NCBI GenBank assembly: GCA_046705265.1
Contig: JBJKQL010000029.1
Span: 1-6,318 of the forward strand
Direction of reading: 5' to 3'
DNA length: 6,318 nt
DNA from: JAJYTL01 sp046705265
GTDB lineage: Bacteria > Pseudomonadota > Alphaproteobacteria > Ferrovibrionales > Ferrovibrionaceae
This document shows positions 1 to 6,066 of the stretch, piece after piece. The notes beneath the pieces were generated by a model. It was given only the letters and a program-made list of their open reading frames with translations. It ran no database searches and was not told where the DNA came from. Position 1 is the first letter of the stretch; every line of letters starts with the position of its first letter. A program made the position numbers and the translations under genes.

Positions 1-84
1 CGCAGCGTCGTTTAGCGCCTGGAACTGGTGCGCGCGAAATCGCGGAATATCCACTTTGCAATAATAAAGATGATAGACGGCCAT
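1..84 (-). CDS. Start of a small hypothetical protein (partial, runs off the left edge)
   Basis: Twenty-eight codons are visible on the minus strand, beginning MAVYHLYYCKVDIPRF and ending at base 1 without a stop. The start is supported by a purine-rich AAGGGA seven bases before the ATG (minus strand, about 97-92). The opening, a hydrophobic and aromatic strand (VYHLYY) followed by a charged turn, resembles short hypothetical proteins of alphaproteobacteria, but I do not recognise a named family and assign no function. It is the third gene in a row on this strand, 159 nt after the sigma-54 activator, so it is a possible target or co-transcribed partner. A weak GG-N10-GC element (-24 GG at 168-167, -12 GC at 156-155) lies upstream but matches the sigma-54 consensus poorly. 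The true length is unknown because the gene is cut by the window edge. Confidence 0.6.
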   Translation of the reverse strand, partial: MAVYHLYYCKVDIPRFRAHQFQALNDAA

Positions 85-243
85 CACGCTTTCCCTTCAT
101 CATTAATTCTTCGGCTGCGGCAGGAGAAGCATCTACCTGACTGCGCCACAGGCTGCCGACGCTCTGCCTTCTAGGCCCCTAGGCACTGTTGCCCGGGTCT
201 TCCCGAATGTCATTTGGCAATGAATCGAAGCGCCGAACACGGA

Positions 244-1647
244 TTAGGTCTCAACCGCATGGTCTCGGGCATAGTTTTCGACGGATTGCCCGTGTAGCCG
301 CCCCAACGAGACGCCACGGCGGTCGGCCAGGCGGTAAAGTGTGCTTCGCGAGACCCGAAGGAGAGTTGCTGCCTTCGACCAATTGTAGTCTGACTGCGTC
401 AACGCCCAGCGAATCCCAGCTGCTTCGGCGCTCCCACGTATCCCATCCAGACCGGGGGCGAACGGAACAATGTTCTCAACTGTGAGACCAAGATCACTCG
501 CCCGAATCTCGCCATCGGACGTCATCACTACGGCTCTTCGAACACGGTTGATCAGCTCCCGTACGTTGCCGGGCCAGGAATAGGTCGCGATGGCGCTCAC
601 TGCTTCTTCGCTTAGATTTACGCCGGACCGTCCCTCTTCGCGCGCGAAGATCCTCAGGTAGTAGTCGGCGAGACATTCGGCGTCGCCGTCGCGTTCGCGA
701 AGTGGTGGAATCTTGATCCGCAAAACTGCGAGGCGGAAAAAAAGATCCTCCCGGAATCGCCCCGCTTTCACGGCCTCGTGGATATTTGCATTGGTCGCGG
801 CGATGACTCTTGTTTCTACCGGGATGCTAAGACCACCGCCAACGCGACGAATCACCCTCTCCTGCAGAAAGCGCAGCAGCGTGGCCTGAGCGGAAAAATT
901 CAGTTCGCTAATTTCATCGAGGAAGACGGTCCCCCCAATCGCCGTTTCGATTAGCCCCATCTTTCTCCTATAGGCGCCGGTAAACGCACCCTGCTCGTGA
1001 CCGAAGAGCTCGGACTCGATCAGGGCCACCGGGATCGCTGCGCAGTTGATCGCCACGAACGGGCCTTTGGAGAATCTAGAGTTGCGGTGGACGGCGCGTG
1101 CCACAAGTTCCTTTCCTGTGCCGCTCTCGCCGGTAATCAGAACGGAGGCTGTGCTTGCGGCGACCTTCCCGACTGCTGCCACTAGGTCCCGCATGGCCGG
1201 GCTTGACCCCACCATTCCGTCCACGTCGATATGTTCACCACGCTTCGCACTGACTTTGCCGCGCAGCTCACTCATGCGATGCCCGCGGAGGATCGTCGCC
1301 GCAAGCGCTGGGACGTCGATAGGAAGCAGGAGGTAGTCGTGGAATACGTCGACAATCAGTCGTGCAACTGAAGTCCGCTCCAGATATTCCGAGGCGATCA
1401 GAGCAAGCCACTGGATCGATTGCTGCCGCTTGGCCAGATTCCGTAACTCCTCGATCCAACCGGCATCGTGGCTCCCGCCCAGGTTCACAACAGCCGTTGT
1501 CACCTCGCGTGTTCTCAGGACGGCATCCGCCTCTAACCCCGTTGCTGCTATATGCAGGACGCCACCTCTGTAGCTGCCGACAAGGGCAGCTATTTCGCCC
1601 ATCAGTTCGCGCGATCCGAGATAGAGGACGGATATGGGATTCCCCAT
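244..1647 (-). CDS. Sigma-54-dependent Fis-family transcriptional activator with degenerate receiver-like N-terminus
   Basis: This 467-residue bacterial enhancer-binding protein should bind upstream DNA and use ATP hydrolysis to open sigma-54 RNA polymerase promoters. Numbering from M at 1647: residues 1-125 form a receiver-like domain; then comes a complete AAA+ domain with Walker A GESGTGKE (173-180), the sigma-54 contact loop GAFTGA (220-225), Walker B VFLDEIS (241-247), sensor ATNAN (284-288), arginines in FREDLFFRL (298-306) and WPGNVREL (358-365). A Fis-type helix-turn-helix lies at about 422-443 (WSKAATLLRVSRSTLYRL). The receiver lacks its chemistry: the strand that should end in Asp reads VVNL (N55), and the usual Lys-Pro reads LLLP (L108). 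This resembles the VpsR-like N-terminal class, so the input may be a ligand or protein contact. An ATG at 1665 is in frame, but the ATG at 1647 is preceded by AAGGGTGAGG, a strong ribosome site, so I chose 1647. The gene ends with TAA at 246-244. Confidence 0.93.
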   Translation of the reverse strand: MGNPISVLYLGSRELMGEIAALVGSYRGGVLHIAATGLEADAVLRTREVTTAVVNLGGSHDAGWIEELRNLAKRQQSIQWLALIASEYLERTSVARLIVDVFHDYLLLPIDVPALAATILRGHRMSELRGKVSAKRGEHIDVDGMVGSSPAMRDLVAAVGKVAASTASVLITGESGTGKELVARAVHRNSRFSKGPFVAINCAAIPVALIESELFGHEQGAFTGAYRRKMGLIETAIGGTVFLDEISELNFSAQATLLRFLQERVIRRVGGGLSIPVETRVIAATNANIHEAVKAGRFREDLFFRLAVLRIKIPPLRERDGDAECLADYYLRIFAREEGRSGVNLSEEAVSAIATYSWPGNVRELINRVRRAVVMTSDGEIRASDLGLTVENIVPFAPGLDGIRGSAEAAGIRWALTQSDYNWSKAATLLRVSRSTLYRLADRRGVSLGRLHGQSVENYARDHAVET

Positions 1648-1658
1648 CGCCTCACCCT
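1648..1658 (-). promoter_or_regulatory. Ribosome binding site deciding the activator start
   Basis: On the minus strand AAGGGTGAGG stands just before the ATG at 1647. The in-frame ATG 18 nt further upstream (1665) has only AAAG near it. This favours the shorter 467-residue protein over the 473-residue reading. Confidence 0.65.
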
Positions 1659-1677
1659 TGCACATACTTTAAGCTTC

Positions 1678-1717
1678 ACTTCAGGACCTGTTTTCGCGTG
1701 CGAGATCAATCTGAAGT
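1678..1717. repeat. Inverted repeat in the activator leader
   Basis: ACTTCAG at 1678-1684 and its exact reverse complement CTGAAGT at 1711-1717 are separated by 26 bases. They lie roughly 31-70 bases upstream of the activator ATG. They could be operator half-sites or a leader hairpin. Seven-base arms can arise by chance, so confidence is modest. Confidence 0.3.
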
Positions 1718-1890
1718 CAGCACACGGCTTGACTTTCCGGCACTATCTACGGAGGATCGAACGAAAAGAGGTTGAGACGAACCCATTACTAGCTTCTGCC
1801 CCCTTTTTCGTCGCTGGCTCGGCGACGCGCTCGCCTTAAATCCATCCTCGGCGATAAACTCCACGACTTCTCTATTCCCGACATTCTGGG

Positions 1891-1920
1891 TGTCAAACCC
1901 CTGAATACGTTCTGTCAAAC
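1891..1920. repeat. Tandem TGTCAAAC direct repeat at the end of the kinase-like gene
   Basis: TGTCAAAC occurs at 1891-1898 and 1913-1920, offset by 22 bases, about two helical turns. The second copy spans the stop codon of the kinase-like gene. On the minus strand each copy reads GTTTGACA and so contains TTGACA, a consensus -35 hexamer, but I find no good -10 at 16-18 bases. The pair may be a protein binding site upstream of the activator gene, or a chance match. Confidence 0.35.
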
Positions 1921-3519
1921 ATAATTCGCTGACACCTTCTGGCCGTTCACCGCTGCATCCGGGATGCACGCGATGAGATCGCTGATCGTGAAAGGCTTCC
2001 GAAGGAATGCGCCATACCCTCGGCACATCTTCTCCAGATCGGGCCGAAAAGGATAGCCGGCCATCACGATCACCTTGAGATCACGGCGGGCCGCTCGCAT
2101 TTCGGATAAAATATTCTGCGTCTCGCGTCCCGTAACCAAACCCTCGTCGATGACAACGAGAGCGACATCGCGACCGAGACGGACGACATCAACTGCCGCC
2201 GGGCCACTGCGGGCTTCGAATACGGTGAAGCCGCAGTTGCTCAAACCTTCCGCGGCAATCGTGCGCATGCGTGGGTCAGTGTGCGCCACCACGGCGGCTC
2301 GGCCCTCCTGGAGCATCTCCGGACCAGCCGCCCGCGTATTTGCCGCGGTTCCGTGCCTTGCCGAGGGCAGATAGAAGTCGAGGCTGGCACCCTGCCCACG
2401 TAACCTCTCAATCCGCACGTCGCCGCCACCCAGGGAGGCTATCCCGAGCGCTTCCCAGAGCCTCTGTCCAGAGTGCTTCGTATCAACTTTTTGTGCGAGA
2501 TAGCGTTCGAAGGCCTTCGCCGCTATAGCCCGGCTTGCGCCATGTCCACTCGCGCCAATGGAGGCGCCAACATAATCGCCAGCAGCCAGTTCACCGTCGC
2601 GGATCTGCAATCGTACATTCTTCGTCGTCACGACTAATCTGCCCCCGGCGGGCAAGAATAGTGACGCCTCCGTCACGAGCTGACAAAAGGTGAATTTTAG
2701 CTGCCCGCCATCGGCAATTGCCGGCCAGAGGTCCGCCGTGGGGTGAAAATCGATAGGGACCCGCTTGCCTCCCCGCCCCTGTAATTCATTCTGCAGTTCG
2801 CCGATTAGCACGTTGATGTCAACGCCTCGGCAGACCAGCTGCCGAGCATGCAGGAAGGCGCTTAGCCGATCGGTGATCTCCAGGCCTCTGACGGTGGATT
2901 CGCGGGCGGCGTTGATAAGCCGGAGTATCGAGGGATTGTCCACGCGCCGTTTGATGAGCTCGAGATTATTCGATATCGCCGTCAACACGCTGCAGTAGCC
3001 ATGCATGGTATCGGTAGTGAGCCTGGTGAGCGCGGCCAGCTCCTGTGTCCTGTGCTGTCTCGGTTCTCCAACCTCCTGGATAAAGGCCAAGACACAGGCC
3101 ATCCGATGATGCCGGCCGGCCAGGGGCATAGCACTGACTATCACGGAAATTCTCGAGCAGTCGCCACGCTCGGCGCAAAGTGCGACATCCTGCTCGGGTT
3201 CTCCCCTTTCCAGGGCTTGCGCTACCGGCGATCGATCGAGCGGCACTTCTGTACCATCCGGGCGAAACAAGCGGCGGAACCCGCAAAAGCGTTCGTCGCG
3301 GTTGCCGAGTTGCGGTGACCGTGCCCATAGGTTGGCTGCTTGACTATTGTAGTCGATAACTATGCCGCCGCTGTCGCAGAGGTAGGCCGCCACAGGTAGA
3401 AGGCCAAGCTGCCTGTGGTCGAGCGGCGCCCTTTTCCTCGGCCTCCGCACTGCTGCGCGCCACCGGTCCGACTTTCCTTGAAAATTCCCAGCAAGGGGTG
3501 CTGCCACCTGAATTCCCAT
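1915..3519 (-). CDS. PAS / histidine-kinase-like / receiver hybrid protein with degenerate ATP-binding domain (candidate pseudokinase)
   Basis: This 534-residue soluble protein shows no membrane segment. A PAS domain covers about 38-150 (LPVAAYLCDSGGIVIDYN). A dimerisation and phospho-His domain covers about 158-225, aligning TMHGYCSVLTAISNNLEL with the family pattern A-H-D-F-N-N-L-L-T; His173 is kept but the following D-F-N-N has become G-Y-C-S. A catalytic-domain fold covers about 235-388. Its N box, usually N-A-R-D-A, reads EASLF (284-288), so the Mg-binding Asn is Glu. The G1 box D-T-G-T-G reads ASGHG, and the glycine-rich G2 box has been lost around 345-360. A C-terminal receiver (about 406-520) keeps Asp458 and Lys508, but the conserved Thr/Ser is Met486. 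The frame is open throughout. An in-frame TAG two codons before the ATG bars any longer start; the ribosome site (GGTGG) is weak. By family knowledge an intact copy would be a cytoplasmic hybrid kinase. Here phosphatase, ChpT-like phosphotransfer or scaffold roles are plausible. The likely partner is the downstream activator. Confidence 0.9.
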   Translation of the reverse strand: MGIQVAAPLAGNFQGKSDRWRAAVRRPRKRAPLDHRQLGLLPVAAYLCDSGGIVIDYNSQAANLWARSPQLGNRDERFCGFRRLFRPDGTEVPLDRSPVAQALERGEPEQDVALCAERGDCSRISVIVSAMPLAGRHHRMACVLAFIQEVGEPRQHRTQELAALTRLTTDTMHGYCSVLTAISNNLELIKRRVDNPSILRLINAARESTVRGLEITDRLSAFLHARQLVCRGVDINVLIGELQNELQGRGGKRVPIDFHPTADLWPAIADGGQLKFTFCQLVTEASLFLPAGGRLVVTTKNVRLQIRDGELAAGDYVGASIGASGHGASRAIAAKAFERYLAQKVDTKHSGQRLWEALGIASLGGGDVRIERLRGQGASLDFYLPSARHGTAANTRAAGPEMLQEGRAAVVAHTDPRMRTIAAEGLSNCGFTVFEARSGPAAVDVVRLGRDVALVVIDEGLVTGRETQNILSEMRAARRDLKVIVMAGYPFRPDLEKMCRGYGAFLRKPFTISDLIACIPDAAVNGQKVSANYV

Positions 3520-3524
3520 TGGCT

Positions 3525-3620
3525 ATTGCGCCACCAGCTTACTCGGATCCAAATTTCCCGATTGTGATTACACACATAACGAATTGCGTGCTCGGCTCGT
3601 CCTGGCGTTACGGCGCAATT
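3525..3620. repeat. Three ATTGCG elements around the kinase-like gene leader
   Basis: ATTGCG occurs at 3525-3530 and 3583-3588, and inverted (CGCAAT) at 3614-3619. The latter two extend to a perfect 7-bp inverted repeat, AATTGCG (3582-3588) and CGCAATT (3614-3620), with 25 bases between. The pair flanks the transcription start predicted from the sigma-54 element, so it could be an operator or a hairpin in the leader. Confidence 0.35.
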
Positions 3621-3638
3621 AGCAGAGGCCCTGCCAAA
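3619..3638 (-). promoter_or_regulatory. Candidate sigma-54 (-24/-12) promoter for the kinase-like gene
   Basis: On the minus strand the sequence TTTGGCAGGGCCTCTGCTAA fits the sigma-54 consensus YTGGCACG-N4-TTGCW at 12 of 14 defined positions. The invariant GG (3635-3634) and GC (3623-3622) have the required ten-base spacing. Transcription would start near 3611, leaving a leader of about 90 bases before the ATG at 3519. The next gene on this strand encodes a sigma-54 activator with an intact GAFTGA loop, which raises the plausibility. No experiment or genome-wide background is available to me. Confidence 0.6.
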
Positions 3639-3682
3639 CGGTCTCACTGCGTAGAGCCTAATTGCCCTGACCCTTCCGAACT

Positions 3683-3709
3683 GCGTCGCCGCTATCGGGA
3701 TCAGCGTCG
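3683..3709. promoter_or_regulatory. Possible upstream activator site: GCGTCG direct repeat
   Basis: GCGTCG occurs at 3683-3688 and 3704-3709, 21 bases apart (two helical turns), placing both copies on one DNA face. They lie about 72-98 bases upstream of the predicted sigma-54 start, the usual distance for enhancer sites. The motif is short and GC-rich, so chance is a real alternative. Confidence 0.3.
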
Positions 3710-3845
3710 AGCCATCCACACCCGCAACACACCAAATACTAGCCGATCTCGGTTGCACCACTCATCGGGACGACTCTCTAGTACCAAACCGGAATCTACC
3801 CAACACGCCAGTGTGGAATTCAATTCGAGCGAGGCATCGAGTGAG

Positions 3846-3857
3846 TGTCAAGTGACA
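3846..3857. promoter_or_regulatory. Perfect 5-bp dyad TGTCA-AG-TGACA
   Basis: TGTCA at 3846-3850 and TGACA at 3853-3857 are exact inverted repeats with a two-base centre, in a gene-free stretch about 240 bases upstream of the predicted sigma-54 start. The shape suits a homodimeric helix-turn-helix operator. Which protein would bind it cannot be read from sequence. Confidence 0.3.
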
Positions 3858-4403
3858 TCCAGGTGACGCAGCCTACGAAACGGATCGTGATCCCAACATG
3901 AAGACTCTCCCCTCCCCAATCAAACCCTCATTCAGAACTCTCTAGCCGGGCTCTCCGAAAGGGCGCTGCTCGCTATCGCGGCTTCGCTACGCCGACGAGC
4001 TGAGAAACAACGGGCCGGTCACGCGAGTTGTACAAGAGACAATGCACGTAATGGCCGTGTGCGACGGGCGATAATTCATAGCTGACCAGGGTGTAGCGGG
4101 CGAGAGCGAAGGAATTACCACTAATCTCTCAGGGTCGGCTCCAGTTCAAGTCGCATTCGGCTTCTACACGAGTATGGGAGAAAGTGCGCTGCTGCCACCG
4201 ATTCCTTCAGGATGGCCGGGGAAATCGGATTCACGGCACAAGCCGGCAATGAAGGCTGGGAAAGTTCGCATGGTTGGGAGGTATGATTCCTGATGTGTAG
4301 CCATTGAGTGGATGACCAACAGTGTAAAGCTCCTCGGGAGCCCGCATGATGGGGAAACCCGTGACAAGTGTAGCCTTCGAACAATAGCTTTCAGCTAATT
4401 TAT
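3858..4403. other. Gene-free stretch between the regulatory region and the insertion sequence
   Basis: No reading frame here looks like a real protein: candidates are short, overlap each other and show no motif or good ribosome site. Local structure includes an imperfect stem at 3968-4000 (GCTCG pairing with CGAGC, inner CGGC with GCCG) without a T-tract. The segment 4329-4400 holds several hairpins described separately. The stretch may be relic DNA from earlier insertions. Confidence 0.5.
4329..4400 (+). other. Cluster of RNA-like hairpins, faintly like group II intron domains V and VI
   Basis: Three hairpins follow each other. GCTCC/GGAGC (4329-4333, 4337-4341) has a 3-base loop. ATGGG/CCCGT (4349-4353, 4358-4362) is closed by a GAAA tetraloop and followed by a 2-base GA bulge. 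AATAGCT/AGCTAATT (4383-4389, 4393-4400) has one unpaired A at 4398. The middle one, with GAGCC at its 5' side and the GAAA loop, recalls group II intron domain V, and the last recalls domain VI with its bulged adenosine. The lower helix of the supposed domain V pairs poorly, and no maturase gene is present, so this would at best be a degraded fragment. Confidence 0.2.
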
Positions 4404-4420
4404 CCTAAATTCGGCGGTTG
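4404..4420 (+). repeat. Left terminal inverted repeat of the insertion sequence
   Basis: CCTAAATTCGGCGGTTG matches the reverse complement of the right end at 16 of 17 positions, with one mismatch (G against A) at position 13. This is where the transposase would bind and cut. Confidence 0.88.
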
Positions 4421-4428
4421 GTGCCTTG

Positions 4429-4519
4429 CCAAGGAAGGGAAAAGTGTGTCCTTGGTAGGAGATGACAGGGGAATCGCGAGAGCTTCAGGCTCACCTTTTG
4501 GGTGAGCAACCTTCGGTTG
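4429..4519 (+). other. Run of hairpins covering the transposase start
   Basis: CCAAGGA (4429-4435) pairs with TCCTTGG (4449-4455). GCTCACC (4489-4495) pairs with GGTGAGC (4501-4507) across a TTTTG loop. CAACC (4507-4511) pairs with GGTTG (4515-4519) across TTC. All stems are perfect. Such structures near transposase starts are known in other insertion sequences to fold when transcription enters from outside, hiding the translation start. That role is inferred here. Confidence 0.4.
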
Positions 4520-6012
4520 GCTGCTTGGTCGTTCCGGAGGCGGTGAGTGTCGACACCTATGGCGGGCGGGTTCGAGTGGCGTGGGACAGCGAAGCACCGT
4601 TGACGCCGCTGGGACAATTGCCGTTTTTCGTCGAGTTTCTGAAAGTGTCGGGACTGCTTGATCTCTGGGTGCAGGATTGCCCGCTGGTTTACACCAGCCC
4701 GAACGCGCCGAAGAGGCGGGACATTCTGGGCACGACGGTGCTGTCGGTGTTGGCCGGGCATTGGCGTTACGCCCATATTGCGACACTGCGTGGCGATGGG
4801 GTGCTGCCCGAGCTGTTGGGCATGAGCCGGATGATGAGCGAGGACGCGGTACGACGGGCGTTTCTATCGCTCGACGAGGCGGAAGGCTCAGCCTGGCTGC
4901 AGCGCCACCTCGATTATTGTACGCGGCCGCTTTTGGGGGAACCGTGGATCCTGGATGTGGACAGCACGGTGAAACCGCTGTACGGCCGCCAGGAGGGAGC
5001 TGTCGTCAGCTACAATCCGCACAGACCGGGGCGGCCGTCACACAGCTACCATAGTTACTTTATCGGCACCCTGCGGCTAGTGCTGGACGTAGAGGCTCAT
5101 GCCGGGAATGAACACACATCGAATTTCTCGGCGCCGGGGCTTTGGGCCCTGCTGGAGCGGATCGGTCGCGATCGCTGGCCGGCGCTGCTGCGCGGCGATG
5201 CCAGCTTCGGCAATGACCCGATCATGCGCGAGGCGGACCAGCGCGGCCTCGCTTATCTCTTCAAGTTGCGCCTGACCGCCAATGTCAAGCGGGCGATCCG
5301 GCGGGCGATGCGGCAGGGCGGTTGGCAGGATGCCGGCCACGGCTGGCAGGGCAAGGCGGACACGCTGCGCCTGTCAGGCTGGAGTTGGCAGCGTCGGGTG
5401 GTGATCTTGCGCCGGCGTCGCGAGCGGCCAGGAAAGAACGCTGAGCCCGCCGCGATGAGTCAGTTGCGGCTCGGCTTCACCGACATCGGCAAGGAGGATG
5501 AGCGCTACGAATACGCCGTCTTGGTAACTTCGCTGGACGCCGAAATTCTTAGCCTCGGCCAGCTATACCGGGATCGCGGCGATTGTGAAAATAATTTCGA
5601 TGAATTGAAGAACCAATGGGGTTGGGCTGGTTTCACCACCCACGATCTCAAGCGCAGCCGCCTTATGGCCAAGACCATCGCGCTGGTCTACGACTGGTGG
5701 AACCTGTTTGTTCGTCTCGCCGATCCCGACAGCCATCGCGAGGCGATCACCAGCCGGCCCCTGTTCCTCTACGCCATCGCGGCCAAGAGCCGCCACGCCG
5801 GCCAGACCACGCTCACCATCGCCAGTTCCCATGCCAAGGCGCGCTGGAGCGCCCGCTTGCTCACCGCGGTCGCCACTTTTCTGCGAAAGTTGGTCGAAAA
5901 TGCGGAGCAGTTGACCGGCGAACAGAAATGGTACCGCATCCTCTCTCACGCCTTCCGCAAATACCTCCAGGGGCGCCAACTCCACCCGCCGCCCCGTCTC
6001 ACCACTGCCTGA
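4462..6012 (+). CDS. IS1380-family DDE transposase
   Basis: This 516-residue protein should cut and join the ends of its own element. The DDE catalytic residues are visible: Asp167 in ILDVDST, Asp246 in LLRGDASFG, and Glu376 inside the Y-2-R-3-E-6-K signature (Y369, R372, E376, K383). KPLYGRQEGA...SYNPHRPG after the first Asp is typical of the IS1380 group. The gene has no frameshift or stop, so it may be active. The ATG at 4462 sits directly after AGGAG (4457-4461), too close for an ideal ribosome site. An alternative GTG at 4543 has GGAGG only two bases before it; conserved-looking sequence begins near residue 37, so either start keeps the catalytic core. The gene lies inside the terminal repeats and is read opposite to the regulatory genes. 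The long open frame on its minus strand (5563-6069) is a shadow. Confidence 0.93.
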   Translation: MTGESRELQAHLLGEQPSVGCLVVPEAVSVDTYGGRVRVAWDSEAPLTPLGQLPFFVEFLKVSGLLDLWVQDCPLVYTSPNAPKRRDILGTTVLSVLAGHWRYAHIATLRGDGVLPELLGMSRMMSEDAVRRAFLSLDEAEGSAWLQRHLDYCTRPLLGEPWILDVDSTVKPLYGRQEGAVVSYNPHRPGRPSHSYHSYFIGTLRLVLDVEAHAGNEHTSNFSAPGLWALLERIGRDRWPALLRGDASFGNDPIMREADQRGLAYLFKLRLTANVKRAIRRAMRQGGWQDAGHGWQGKADTLRLSGWSWQRRVVILRRRRERPGKNAEPAAMSQLRLGFTDIGKEDERYEYAVLVTSLDAEILSLGQLYRDRGDCENNFDELKNQWGWAGFTTHDLKRSRLMAKTIALVYDWWNLFVRLADPDSHREAITSRPLFLYAIAAKSRHAGQTTLTIASSHAKARWSARLLTAVATFLRKLVENAEQLTGEQKWYRILSHAFRKYLQGRQLHPPPRLTTA

Positions 6013-6040
6013 TACCCTATCGCGATGGTTGAAATTCCAT

Positions 6041-6052
6041 CCTAAACCCGGC
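6041..6052 (+). repeat. Internal near-copy of the insertion sequence end
   Basis: CCTAAACCCGGC differs from the left terminal repeat CCTAAATTCGGC at only two adjacent bases and has the same orientation. It forms an imperfect inverted repeat with the true right end (6072-6083). It lies in the 71 bases between the transposase stop and the right end. Confidence 0.5.
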
Positions 6053-6066
6053 CACCTTAGCCAGGG

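Noticed and set aside
155..168. Sigma-54-like GG-N10-GC before the small edge gene
   Set aside because: Only about half of the consensus positions match, so it is not listed as a promoter.
171..182. Palindrome CTAGG-CC-CCTAG downstream of the activator as a terminator
   Set aside because: The stem has only a 2-base centre and there is no T-tract on the minus strand after it.
3360..3761. 133-codon open frame on the minus strand over the kinase-like gene start
   Set aside because: It overlaps the well-supported kinase-like gene in another frame and shows no domain, motif or ribosome site.
3498..3866. 122-codon open frame on the plus strand in the regulatory region
   Set aside because: The translation is low in structure and rich in Ser, Arg and Pro; it has no recognisable family, and it lies over the candidate sigma-54 promoter.
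3968..4000. Imperfect stem as a terminator or small RNA
   Set aside because: No T-tract, and the two paired parts are separated by mismatches; it is mentioned only as local structure.
4121..4384. Two overlapping minus-strand frames left of the insertion sequence, and a 40-codon plus-strand frame near 4174-4296
   Set aside because: All are short, compete with each other and lack protein-like features; RNA-like structure explains part of the area better.
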